Shown here in pieces: positions 44,446-52,515 of a stretch of DNA of 64,000 bases (position 1 is the first letter of the stretch; every line of letters starts with the position of its first letter). The stretch is from contig CAVPZU010000002.1 of the NCBI GenBank assembly GCA_963710355.1, positions 124,001 to 188,000 on the forward strand, read 5' to 3'. Made by a program: the position numbers and the translations under genes. The notes beneath the pieces were generated by a model. That model worked only from the letters and a program-made list of their open reading frames with translations, was not told where the DNA came from and searched no databases. This DNA is from Fen-1359 sp963710355. GTDB lineage: Bacteria; Planctomycetota; Phycisphaerae; Sedimentisphaerales; Anaerobacaceae.

Positions 44446-45286
44446 TTTTGCAGTAGTCGATAAGGCGGGCGACTTCGCTACGGAGGTTTTTGCGATGGAC
44501 AATCATATCAATAAAACCGTGTTCAAGTAAAAATTCCGATGTCTGAAAACCTTCGGGTAATTCAACCTTAATGGTCTCGGCTATCGTCCGCGGGCCCGCA
44601 AAGCCAATCAGTGCGCCGGGTTCTGCTATAATAACGTCGCCAAGCATAGCGAAACTTGCAGTCACGCCGCCCGTGGTAGGGTCGGTAAGAATCGGAATAT
44701 AAAGCCCCCCTGCCTTGTGATATTTGGCAAGGGCCGCACTGGTTTTTGCCATTTGCCCCAACGAGACGACTCCTTCGTGCATCCTCGCCCCGCCCGAACA
44801 GCAGACCGCCACAAACGGCAGAGCATTACTGGTCGCTAGTTCGACCGCAACGGTAAATTTTTCCCCGACGACATACCCCATCGACCCCATCAAAAATTCC
44901 GGCTCCATAACAGCCAGCACAATCTGCCTGCCTTTGATAAACGCCCTGCCTATCCTGATGGCTTCTGCCGTGCCACTTTTCTTCTCGTCAGCCTTTAGCT
45001 TCTCTTTATAATCAGAACCCTTATACTTAAAGCTCAGCGGGTCGTGAGACCGCAAATCCCCCAGAACCTCCTCGAACGAATCCGCATCCGCCAGATACTT
45101 TATCCGTGTCGCCGAATTTATCCGAAAATGGTAATCGCACTTCGGACAGACGTTGAGGTTCTCCTTGACCTTTTCTTTATAGACCATTTCCTCGCAGCCG
45201 CTGCACCGCAGCCACAGCCCTTCGGGCACATCCTTTCGCGGCTTTAACGAAAAACCGTTCCATTTCGATTTCGCACTCTTTGCCAT
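44441..45286 (-). CDS. accD: Acetyl-CoA carboxylase carboxyltransferase subunit beta
   Basis: 281 residues. The four-cysteine zinc ribbon (LRCSGCEEMVYKE ... NVCPKCDYHFRI) and the crotonase-fold core (MGSMGYVVGEKFTVAVE, CCSGGARMHEGVVSLGQMAK, DPTTGGVTASFAMLGDV, GFAGPRTIAET) define AccD, which forms malonyl-CoA with AccA. accA is not in this window. The start is ATG 45286. A heptad array abuts its stop codon. Confidence 0.96.
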   Translation of the reverse strand: MAKSAKSKWNGFSLKPRKDVPEGLWLRCSGCEEMVYKEKVKENLNVCPKCDYHFRINSATRIKYLADADSFEEVLGDLRSHDPLSFKYKGSDYKEKLKADEKKSGTAEAIRIGRAFIKGRQIVLAVMEPEFLMGSMGYVVGEKFTVAVELATSNALPFVAVCCSGGARMHEGVVSLGQMAKTSAALAKYHKAGGLYIPILTDPTTGGVTASFAMLGDVIIAEPGALIGFAGPRTIAETIKVELPEGFQTSEFLLEHGFIDMIVHRKNLRSEVARLIDYCKK

Positions 45287-45341
45287 ATACCTTCAAAAAA
45301 ATGATTTGTTTAATGATTCTAACAAGATTCCATCGGTGAGG

Positions 45342-46016
45342 CTACCGATTTCTCTGGCAGGCCTTTCGAATCGCCTCTATCGCCGCCGCACGGTCCTTCT
45401 GCGCAAAAATCGCATTTCCCACAACCAGCGTATCCGCACCGTAAGAGACAACAATAGGAGCAGTTTTGGTATTTATGCCGCCGTCAACTTCCACCCTTAT
45501 ATCTGAACCGACAAGCTTCCTGACCTCTACAATCTTTTTTGCCGCCTCGACCAAAAAATCCTGAGCGCCAAAACCCGGATGAACCGTCATAACTAGAACC
45601 ATATCGCACAACGCCGCAACATCCTTTATCGTATCGACCCGCGTCTCCGGATTCACGCAAACCCCTGCGGTTGCGCCGAGTCTGTGAATCTTCTCAATCA
45701 GCTTTGCCGGCTCTTTCTGGACCTCAATATGAAACGTAATATGATTTGCACCGGCCTCGATAAACCGCTCCGCATACTTATCCGGCTCGCTTATCATCAA
45801 ATGACAATCAAAGACAACCCTGCTGTATCTGCGGAGTTTCTCAATCACAGGCGGACCTATGGTGATATTCGGCACAAAATGGCCGTCCATCACATCGAGA
45901 TGAACTGCTTTCACCCCCGCTGCCTCCACCTGTGCAATCTCATCCGCCAGATGCGCAAAATCGGCGCTCAATATCGACGGCACAACCTCGATTGTCCCCG
46001 CTTTTGGAAGTCGCAA
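45342..46016 (-). CDS. rpe: Ribulose-phosphate 3-epimerase
   Basis: 224 residues from TTG 46016, chosen because GGGAGG lies about 11 nt upstream and the length then fits the family; a longer in-frame reading from GTG 46058 begins inside the pgk terminator hairpin. Seen: VPSILSADFAHLADEI, HLDVMDGHFVPNITIG, HLMISEPDKYAE, VMTVHPGFGAQDF and VDGGINTKTAP. TIM-barrel metalloenzyme of the pentose phosphate pathway. Confidence 0.9.
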   Translation of the reverse strand: MRLPKAGTIEVVPSILSADFAHLADEIAQVEAAGVKAVHLDVMDGHFVPNITIGPPVIEKLRRYSRVVFDCHLMISEPDKYAERFIEAGANHITFHIEVQKEPAKLIEKIHRLGATAGVCVNPETRVDTIKDVAALCDMVLVMTVHPGFGAQDFLVEAAKKIVEVRKLVGSDIRVEVDGGINTKTAPIVVSYGADTLVVGNAIFAQKDRAAAIEAIRKACQRNR

Positions 46017-46043
46017 ATCCGTCTTTACCTCCCAATCCTGTAT

Positions 46044-46074
46044 TAAAAAAACCCCCACGTCAAACGTGGGGTTA
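46044..46074 (-). terminator. Rho-independent terminator of the gap-pgk unit
   Basis: On the minus strand, AACCCCACG and CGTGGGGGTT form a stem around TTTGA, followed by a run of seven T. It lies 27 nt past the pgk stop and upstream of rpe, so rpe may depend on read-through or its own promoter. Confidence 0.85.
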
Positions 46075-46078
46075 AATA

Positions 46079-46106
46079 ACTATACCTTAAACCCTATACC
46101 CTAACT
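46079..46106. repeat. Heptad-like array at the pgk stop codon
   Basis: ACTATAC, CTTAAAC, CCTATAC, CCTAACT at 7-nt spacing; the last unit includes the pgk stop codon (CTA, 46101-46103). Confidence 0.55.
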
Positions 46107-47342
46107 CTTCTCATCAAGTATTTCGATGCACTTGAATTTTTTTCCTTCGAGGAACTCCAGCGACGCCCCGCCGCCCGTTGAGACGTGGCTTACCTTATCC
46201 TGCAAACCAAGTTGCTCGATGGCGCTTGCGCTGTCGCCGCCGCCGATGATGCTGCGGGCACCTTTTTCCGTTGCCTTCGCTACAGCCGTCGCAACTGCTT
46301 TTGTCCCTTCATCGAACGGCGGTACCTCAAAGACGCCCATCGGCCCATTCCAGACAATCGTCTTTGCCTTGACAATATGTTCGGTGAACAGCTTTCTGGT
46401 TTTCGGCCCAATATCAAAGCCCTGCCAGCCTTCATCAATGTCACCGCTTACAACCTTACTTGCCGCACCGGCCTTTGCCTCCTGTGCAATAACCGTATCG
46501 ACCGGCAGAACTATCTGGTGGCCGACATCCTCCGCTCGTTTGAGCAACTCGTTGGCCTTATCGATAAAATCATCCTCGCAGAGGCTCCCTCCCACCGACT
46601 TCCCCTTCGCCTTAAAAAAAGTATAAGCCATCGCCCCGCCTATCAGAATCATATCGACCTTATCTAAAAGATTCTCAATAACGCCGAGTTTATCCGACAC
46701 CTTTGCCCCGCCCAGAATTGCCACAAAAGGCCTCTGCGGATTATTTACCGTATCACCTAAGAATTTCAGCTCCTTTTCCACCAGAAATCCGATAACCCTC
46801 GGCTTTCCTTTCATAAGAACCGGCACTGTGTACATCGAGGCGTTGTCCCTGTGTGCTGTTCCAAATGCGTCGTTCACATAAATATCCGCAAGGTCCGCTA
46901 TCTGTTTTGCAAAATCATCCTTGGCCTTCCGCAATTGCGCATCCTCTTTGGCAGCTTTATCCTTTATCGTCTCTTCCTTGTGAAACCGAAGATTTTCCAG
47001 CAGTAAACAATCGCCGGTTTTTAACGCCTTCGCCTTCGCCTGCACATCAGGCCCGATGCAGTCATTGACAAAAACAACTTTTTTGCCCAGAAGCTCCGTC
47101 AATCTTTTCGCAACTGGCGCCAGCGTATACGCCTCATCACGCTTGCCTTCGGGCCTTCCCAGATGACTCATCAAAACAAGTGATGCGCCGCCCTCCAGCA
47201 CCTTCTTTATCGTCGGCAGAGCCTTGACTATCCTGTCGTCGCTGGTGATATTGCCCTGGTCATCCTGCGGCACATTAAAATCAACCCGCATCAAGACCCT
47301 CTTCCCTTTTACGTTTATATCCGCTACCGTTTTTTTGGCCAT
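46101..47342 (-). CDS. pgk: Phosphoglycerate kinase
   Basis: 413 residues. Seen: KGKRVLMRVDFNVPQ, MSHLGRPEGKRDEAYTL, the C-terminal nucleotide motif WNGPMGVFEVPPFDEGT and GGGDSASAIEQLG. Makes ATP and 3-phosphoglycerate in glycolysis. The start is ATG 47342 (MAKKTV); an in-frame 11-residue upstream extension lacks conservation. It follows gap by 84 nt that contain a heptad array. Confidence 0.97.
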   Translation of the reverse strand: MAKKTVADINVKGKRVLMRVDFNVPQDDQGNITSDDRIVKALPTIKKVLEGGASLVLMSHLGRPEGKRDEAYTLAPVAKRLTELLGKKVVFVNDCIGPDVQAKAKALKTGDCLLLENLRFHKEETIKDKAAKEDAQLRKAKDDFAKQIADLADIYVNDAFGTAHRDNASMYTVPVLMKGKPRVIGFLVEKELKFLGDTVNNPQRPFVAILGGAKVSDKLGVIENLLDKVDMILIGGAMAYTFFKAKGKSVGGSLCEDDFIDKANELLKRAEDVGHQIVLPVDTVIAQEAKAGAASKVVSGDIDEGWQGFDIGPKTRKLFTEHIVKAKTIVWNGPMGVFEVPPFDEGTKAVATAVAKATEKGARSIIGGGDSASAIEQLGLQDKVSHVSTGGGASLEFLEGKKFKCIEILDEKS

Positions 47343-47368
47343 AATCCTATACCTGCTTTCATCTCGAC

Positions 47369-47403
47369 ATTTCAAAATTTCAAATCTGAAATCTCAAATC
47401 TAT
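47369..47403. repeat. Heptad array between gap and pgk
   Basis: AATTTCA, AATCTGA, AATCTCA, AATCTAT at exact 7-nt spacing (47376-47403), with a preceding partial unit. Confidence 0.8.
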
Positions 47404-47426
47404 AAAAACAGCCGGTCCAACTCACA

Positions 47427-48440
47427 TTACAGCTTCGCAAGTCTTTCCATAATATCAACAGTCCGCTGTGAATATGCCCACTCGTTGTCGTACCAGCTTA
47501 CAACCTGAATCATATTGCCTTTTACCATTGTGCATTGTGCATCAAAAACGCTCGATGCCGGGTTGCCGATTACGTCGCTGCTGACTATCGGGTCGGCACA
47601 GTATTCCAAAATGCCCTTCAGCTTCCCATCCGCCGCCTTCTTCACCGCTGCATTAACCTCGTCAATACTGGTTTCCTTTTTCATAATCGCAACTAAGTTC
47701 ACGCAGCTTCCGTCGATAACCGGCACTCTCAGGGAATAGCCGTCGAGTTTGCCGTTCAGGTCAGGAATAACCTTGCCGACCGCCTTTGCCGCCCCAGTCG
47801 TTGTCGGGATGATATTCATTGCCGCTGCCCTTGCGCGACGCAGGTCCTTGTGTATCATATCCGCAACACGCTGGTCGTTGGTATAGCCGTGAACCGTCAC
47901 CATCATACCTCTTTCGATGCCGATTGCCTCGTGCAGGGCCTTCACAAGCGGGGCAAGGCAGTTTGTCGTGCAGCTCGCATTGGATACGCAGCTCACCTTT
48001 GCCGTCAAAACATTATCATTAACGCCCAGCACCACCGTCGCCTCGATATCGTCCTTCGCAGGCACCGTCAGCACTACCTTCTTTGCACCGGCCTTCAGGT
48101 GGTCGCCGTAACCGCCTTTCGGCGATTCCTTGCTGCGAAATATACCCGTTGATTCGACCACAACCTTTACTCCCATATCCTTCCACGGCAGTTGTGTCGG
48201 GTCTTTCACCGCCAGCACCTTTATTCCCTTGCCGTCGATAACAAGCTCGTCGCCTTTCACCTCAACGGTGCCTTTCCAGCGGCCCATCACCGTATCGTAT
48301 TTGAAAAGGTGTGCCAGACCGGCAGCATCTGAAAGGTCATTTATTGCCACCAGCTCCAGACCGCTCTTTCTGCTCAATAGAATCCTTGTCACCGCCCTGC
48401 CGATTCTGCCGAACCCGTTAATTGCAACCTTCGTCGCCAT
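47427..48440 (-). CDS. gap: Glyceraldehyde-3-phosphate dehydrogenase, type I
   Basis: 337 residues. Rossmann start KVAINGFGRIGRAVTRIL, catalytic Cys in SNASCTTNCLAPLVKAL, catalytic His in VHGYTNDQRV, and SWYDNEWAYSQRTVDI at the C-terminus. Phosphorylating NAD-type enzyme of glycolysis. The start is ATG 48440. A good promoter lies 70-100 nt upstream; gap-pgk is one unit closed by the terminator at 46.05 kb. Confidence 0.97.
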   Translation of the reverse strand: MATKVAINGFGRIGRAVTRILLSRKSGLELVAINDLSDAAGLAHLFKYDTVMGRWKGTVEVKGDELVIDGKGIKVLAVKDPTQLPWKDMGVKVVVESTGIFRSKESPKGGYGDHLKAGAKKVVLTVPAKDDIEATVVLGVNDNVLTAKVSCVSNASCTTNCLAPLVKALHEAIGIERGMMVTVHGYTNDQRVADMIHKDLRRARAAAMNIIPTTTGAAKAVGKVIPDLNGKLDGYSLRVPVIDGSCVNLVAIMKKETSIDEVNAAVKKAADGKLKGILEYCADPIVSSDVIGNPASSVFDAQCTMVKGNMIQVVSWYDNEWAYSQRTVDIMERLAKL

Positions 48441-48508
48441 TTCATTCTCCTAATTTTCAATTAAACAATATACTTTTATTTCCTTTCATATTGCACACAG
48501 AACCGGTA

Positions 48509-48537
48509 AGTGTATTTATTTTCCCCACCTTTGTCAA
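48509..48537 (-). promoter_or_regulatory. Promoter of the gap-pgk unit
   Basis: On the minus strand TTGACA (48537-48532), a 17-nt spacer and TACACT (48514-48509). Transcription would start near 48502, giving a ~60-nt leader to gap. Confidence 0.75.
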
Positions 48538-48667
48538 GTGTCAAGCATTTATTTCCGCTATTCACAAACGTATAGTTAAAAGTGCATAGGAATTTGTCCC
48601 GACCTGTCGGGGTTTCAAGGGGGGTTACAAGTCATTAAGGAGAACAACTCATTACGCATGGAGTTTA

Positions 48668-48715
48668 TCCGCCGACGGCGGGCAATGCGAACCGCTAATC
48701 ACAAATCACGAAATA
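48668..48715. repeat. GC palindrome variant followed by a heptad array
   Basis: TCCGCCGACGGCGGG (48668-48682) and, 12 nt later, CTAATCA, CAAATCA, CGAAATA (48695-48715) at 7-nt spacing. It lies just after the small DNA-binding protein's stop, in the gap before gap. Confidence 0.65.
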
Positions 48716-48728
48716 CGATTGTGTTGGG

Positions 48729-48932
48729 TTATTTTGCCCTGCCGATTCTCTTTAAGTATCTCTTCGATTTTCTCAGCCCCATCCGCGATGCTTTCTTCTT
48801 GACCGTATCGAGACTTCTGCCGAGCTTCTTGGCTATCTTTGCTGTCGGATTTTCAGAAAATAGCCTCTTCAGTGTGGCAATATCTGCCGGCCTCCACATC
48901 CTCTTTCTTCCCCTCTTGGATTTCTTTGCCAT
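48729..48932 (-). CDS. Small basic DNA-binding-like protein (helix-turn-helix)
   Basis: 67 residues, very Lys/Arg-rich. The pattern MWRPADIATLKRLFSEN, TAKIAKKLGRSLDTVKKKAS, MGLRKSKR is that of small homeodomain-like HTH proteins in which a tryptophan-started helix precedes an IAKxLGRS...VxxKA recognition helix. The start is ATG 48932 with GGAAGGAG just upstream; an upstream ATG at 48962 would add ten unconserved residues. Target unknown; solitary gene between gap and metXW. Confidence 0.7.
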   Translation of the reverse strand: MAKKSKRGRKRMWRPADIATLKRLFSENPTAKIAKKLGRSLDTVKKKASRMGLRKSKRYLKRIGRAK

Positions 48933-49070
48933 TTTTGAACTCCTTCCCTGATTTGTCTCCATTTAATTTTTATTATCTGTCTCCAATGACACTATTGTAA
49001 ATAACTTATTCCCGTTTATCTCCACTGTCAAGAGTTTTCATCGCTTTTTAAGTCGCAAAGCGACACCGCA

Positions 49071-49098
49071 ATTTTGAATTTTGAACTTTGAATTTTGA
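49071..49098. repeat. Heptad array (ATTTTGA) overlapping the metXW promoter
   Basis: ATTTTGA twice, ACTTTGA, ATTTTGA at exact 7-nt spacing. The TTGAAT in the array (49088-49093) doubles as a -35 element for the next gene. Confidence 0.85.
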
Positions 49099-49116
49099 AC
49101 TCCTATTAGTTATACT
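49088..49116 (+). promoter_or_regulatory. Promoter candidate for metXW, leaderless
   Basis: TTGAAT (49088-49093), a 17-nt spacer and TATACT (49111-49116). The ATG at 49124 is only 7 nt beyond the -10, so transcription would start at or next to the start codon; no ribosome binding site is seen in GACAACTATG. Confidence 0.55.
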
Positions 49117-49123
49117 GACAACT

Positions 49124-50917
49124 ATGGCACAGATTGATAAGAATTCGGTCGGCATCGTAAAGACGCAGACAATTCGGGTCGTCGATGCGGATAACCCTTT
49201 GCGGCTGGATTGCTCCAAGACTCTTGCACCCATCGATGTCGCTTATGAAACTTACGGCAGATTAAACGAGGCTGGCGACAACGCCGTCCTCATCTGCCAC
49301 GCACTCAGCGGCAGCGCTCACGTCGCAGGATACTCCGGCAAAACAGACACCAAACCCGGCTGGTGGGACGACCAGGTCGGACCGGGCAAACACATCGACA
49401 CCAACAAATACTTTGTCATCTGCTCTAACTTTCTCGGCAGCTGCTACGGCACAACAGGCCCCTGCTCTACCAACCCCGCCACCGGAAAACCTTACGGCCT
49501 CGATTTCCCCATCATCACAATTGCCGATATGGTCAGGGTGCAAAAGCTGCTTTTGGATAAACTCGGTATAAAACAACTGCTCGCCGTCATCGGCGGCTCA
49601 ATGGGCGGTATGCAGGTCCTTCAGTGGGCAATTGAATATCCAGACTTCGTAAAGGCCGCACTGCCCATTGCCGCCACCTCGCACCTCGGCGCACAATCAA
49701 TCGCATTCGATGCCGTCGGCAGAAACGCAATCACCGTCGACCCAAACTTCGCCGCAGGTCAATACACCGACGACAACGGCCCGGACAGAGGCCTCGGCAT
49801 CGCCCGTATGATCGGACACATCACGTATCTGTCCGAACAAAGTATGAGAGAAAAATTCGGCAGAGAGCTTCGCAATGCAAAAGATTACAACTACGATTTT
49901 GATTCCGAATTTTCCGTCGAGACATATCTCGATTATCAGGGACAAGTTTTTGTCGAGAGGTTTGACGCCAACAGTTACCTTTACATAACCAAGGCAATGG
50001 ACTATTTCGACCTCAGCAAGGATTACGGCTCACCCAAACAGGCCTTTGCAAATGTCAAATCTCGGTTTCTCGTCATCAGTTTCGCAAGCGACTGGCTCTT
50101 TACTCCGGCACAATCGGAAGAAATTGTTGACGCCCTCATCGCCAACAAAAAAGACGTCAGTTACTGCAACATCGCCTCGCCTTACGGCCACGACGCCTTC
50201 CTGCTCGAACCCGAAATCCTCGGTGCCCTCATTGCAGGCTTTCTCGAATCCGCCGCAGGCGGACCCGGAACAAACGGAACAGCGCAATCTGCTCCGAAAA
50301 ACTGGAACCATATCGAACAGACGCAACGCAGCCGCATCGATTACGAACTGATAGAATCTCTCATAGAGCCAAACAGCCGTGTCCTCGATGTCGGATGCGG
50401 CGACGGCCAACTCCTCGCTGACCTGACAGTCAACAAAAATATAAAAGGCGAAGGCATCGAACTCGACCAGGAACTGGTCCTCGCCTGCGTCAGCAGAGGC
50501 CTGCCCATTATCCAGCGCGATATCGAAAGAGGTCTCGGCAACTACGCCGATAAATCTTTTGATACTGTAATCCTTTCGCAGACATTACAGACGGTTAAAA
50601 ATCCCAAAAAAGTTTTCCTTGAGCTGCTGCGGGTCGGCAGAAAAGTCATCGTCAGCTTCCCGAATTTTGCCCACTGGCGATGCAGGGCCCAGCTTTTCCT
50701 TACCGGCAAAGCGCCCGTCACTAAAGGCCTGCCGTTTAGCTGGCACAGTTCCCCCAACATCCATTTCCTTTCACTGAAGGATTTTGATAACTTCTGCAGG
50801 GAGTTAGACGCACGCATTGAAAAAAAGATACCACTCCTTCAAAACCGTCCCAGCCCCATAAAAATCGCCCCAAATCTCTTCGCCGAACAGGTAATCTACG
50901 TCACAAGCAAACAGTAG
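49124..50917 (+). CDS. Fusion of homoserine O-acetyltransferase (MetX) and MetW
   Basis: 597 residues. Residues 1-~375 are MetX (alpha/beta hydrolase): ICHALSGSAHVAGY, nucleophile in VIGGSMGGMQVLQWA, and the Asp/His pair near SDWLFTPAQ and YGHDAFLLE. Residues ~405-597 are MetW, a methyltransferase-fold protein: SRVLDVGCGDGQLLADL, LSQTLQTVKNP, VSFPNFAHWRCR, FSWHSSPNIHFL. MetW is needed with MetX in many bacteria that make O-acetylhomoserine. The linker carries an in-frame GC palindrome (SAAGG, 50249-50263). ATG 49124 was chosen over an upstream reading that starts in the heptad array. Confidence 0.92.
   Translation: MAQIDKNSVGIVKTQTIRVVDADNPLRLDCSKTLAPIDVAYETYGRLNEAGDNAVLICHALSGSAHVAGYSGKTDTKPGWWDDQVGPGKHIDTNKYFVICSNFLGSCYGTTGPCSTNPATGKPYGLDFPIITIADMVRVQKLLLDKLGIKQLLAVIGGSMGGMQVLQWAIEYPDFVKAALPIAATSHLGAQSIAFDAVGRNAITVDPNFAAGQYTDDNGPDRGLGIARMIGHITYLSEQSMREKFGRELRNAKDYNYDFDSEFSVETYLDYQGQVFVERFDANSYLYITKAMDYFDLSKDYGSPKQAFANVKSRFLVISFASDWLFTPAQSEEIVDALIANKKDVSYCNIASPYGHDAFLLEPEILGALIAGFLESAAGGPGTNGTAQSAPKNWNHIEQTQRSRIDYELIESLIEPNSRVLDVGCGDGQLLADLTVNKNIKGEGIELDQELVLACVSRGLPIIQRDIERGLGNYADKSFDTVILSQTLQTVKNPKKVFLELLRVGRKVIVSFPNFAHWRCRAQLFLTGKAPVTKGLPFSWHSSPNIHFLSLKDFDNFCRELDARIEKKIPLLQNRPSPIKIAPNLFAEQVIYVTSKQ
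50249..50263. repeat. GC palindrome copy in the MetX-MetW linker
   Basis: An exact TCCGCCGCAGGCGGA, in frame (ESAAGG), at the junction of the two fused domains. Confidence 0.85.
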
Positions 50918-50938
50918 CTACTCCATCCTCCAATAGTT

Positions 50939-51667
50939 TCAACAAATCCTTTTTCGCGGCGGCTCAAGGCCATGTTTGAACATCAAAAACTCATCGAACA
51001 TTATCTTTTCGGCATCATCATCCGCAATAATCCGCCCCTCATCCATCAAAACAACTCTGTTGGTAACAGTATAAGCAAAATCTATATTACAGGTCGCAAT
51101 TATCAATGTCTGCTTTAATCCCTTCAGCAGTTCTGCAAGATTATTTCGATGCCGCGGGTCAAGAGAACCGTCCGGCTCATCAAACGTGATTATCTTTGGC
51201 TTCATTGAAAGTATTGTTGCGACGGCGGCGGCTCTTTTCTGACCGGCAGACAAATGGTGCGGCGCCTTATCAGCCATATCTTCGAGTCCGACTGTCTTAA
51301 GCGCCTCATATACCCGATTTTCAGCCTCTTTTTCACCGAGGCCCATATTAAGCGGGCCAAATGCAACGTCATCACGAAGTGTCGGCATAAAAAGCTGGTC
51401 ATCCGGATTATCGAGGCAGCAGCCGATAGACGTCCTGATTCTCTTTAAATTTTTACTATTAACTTCCACGCCATCGACAAAAACCCTGCCCGTCCCTCTG
51501 ACGAAACCTGCCATCGCCAGAAGCAATGTCGATTTGCCCGCCCCGTTTGGGCCAATCAGCGCAACCTTCTGGCCATGCTCGATTCTCAAATTTATCCTGT
51601 CAATCGCTGCCGTGCCGTCCGGGTATTTATAAGAATAATCCAGAATTTCAACCGCGTAGGACATCAA
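50939..51667 (-). CDS. ECF nickel/cobalt transporter ATPase
   Basis: 242 residues. ABC ATPase of the CbiO/NikO type: Walker A GPNGAGKSTLLLAMAG, signature LSAGQKRAAAVATILSM, Walker B IITFDEPDGSLDPRHR, and DNPDDQLFMPTLRDDVAFGP (Q-loop region typical of CbiO). It powers the MQO complex. ATG 51667 lies 6 nt after the Q gene. Nickel rather than cobalt is suggested by nikR near by; sequence alone does not decide. Confidence 0.92.
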   Translation of the reverse strand: MMSYAVEILDYSYKYPDGTAAIDRINLRIEHGQKVALIGPNGAGKSTLLLAMAGFVRGTGRVFVDGVEVNSKNLKRIRTSIGCCLDNPDDQLFMPTLRDDVAFGPLNMGLGEKEAENRVYEALKTVGLEDMADKAPHHLSAGQKRAAAVATILSMKPKIITFDEPDGSLDPRHRNNLAELLKGLKQTLIIATCNIDFAYTVTNRVVLMDEGRIIADDDAEKIMFDEFLMFKHGLEPPRKRIC

Positions 51668-51673
51668 AATTCC

Positions 51674-52471
51674 CTATCGCAAAATCGGCTCCACAAAAAA
51701 AAGAAGCACCAGGGTAAAAGCTATTGCAATTAAAGCAAATAAAAATTCGCCTCCGCCGGCCTTCTGGGCTGACAAGCTATGCCACCTGCCGCTGAATCCG
51801 CGCCCCTGCATTGCAATGCCGACATTCTCAGCAGTCTCAAGAGAGCGAACAAGCAGAGAACCTACCATTGCCGCCGCTACCTTCATTTCCTTTTTCGCAC
51901 CGAGGCTGCGAAGCCTTCTAATCTGTCTTGCACGCAGAATATGATGCGCCCTGTCGATTAAAATAAATATGTAACGATACAAAAAGCCGAGCTGCATTAT
52001 CAATACTTTCGGCAGATGAAGCTTCTGCAGGCCGGCCAGAAGGTCGCTGAATCTCGTTGTCGAGACAAGAGCGATAAGTGCCATCATCGTCACCGTAAAC
52101 TTGCCGACAATTACACAGCACCGCACCCAGCCCAAGGTGCTCTGCCAGGAAAACGGGCCAAAGGCAACGGTAATCGCAGTCTTGTCATACAGGACATTGC
52201 TCAAGCCTAAAACCAGAACAAAAGGGCTTACAATCAATATATGTTTGAAAACAAACCTTAAGGGAATCCCCCCCACCACCAGAACGGCAAAAGGACCGAT
52301 TGCATAGCAAAACAATATACTAATCGAGGTCCTCGGCAAAGAAATAACCACTGCCGTGAACAAAAACGCAGCGAGAAATTTCACCCTGCTGTCAAGCCGG
52401 TGTATGGGTGAATCCTGATAGGCAAATTTGTCTATATAAGCGTGATGCATATTACCTGCGCATAATATCAA
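51674..52471 (-). CDS. ECF nickel/cobalt transporter transmembrane protein (CbiQ/NikQ)
   Basis: 265 residues with about five membrane helices. Near the N-terminus SPIHRLDSRVKFLAAFLFT, and RARQIRRLRSLGAKK followed by AAAMVGSLLVRSLETAENVG, the cytoplasmic coupling segment of EcfT proteins that contacts the ATPase; RGFSGRW also is typical. The gene lies between the M and O genes and is cotranscribed with them. Confidence 0.9.
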   Translation of the reverse strand: MILCAGNMHHAYIDKFAYQDSPIHRLDSRVKFLAAFLFTAVVISLPRTSISILFCYAIGPFAVLVVGGIPLRFVFKHILIVSPFVLVLGLSNVLYDKTAITVAFGPFSWQSTLGWVRCCVIVGKFTVTMMALIALVSTTRFSDLLAGLQKLHLPKVLIMQLGFLYRYIFILIDRAHHILRARQIRRLRSLGAKKEMKVAAAMVGSLLVRSLETAENVGIAMQGRGFSGRWHSLSAQKAGGGEFLFALIAIAFTLVLLFFVEPILR

Positions 52472-52515
52472 AACAATCGGATAAAATTAATTACGGTAGC
52501 ACAAATTATAAACGA

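Noticed and set aside
46017..46058. A longer rpe start at GTG 46058
   Set aside because: It begins inside the gap-pgk terminator hairpin and adds residues before the conserved first strand; TTG 46016 has GGGAGG upstream.
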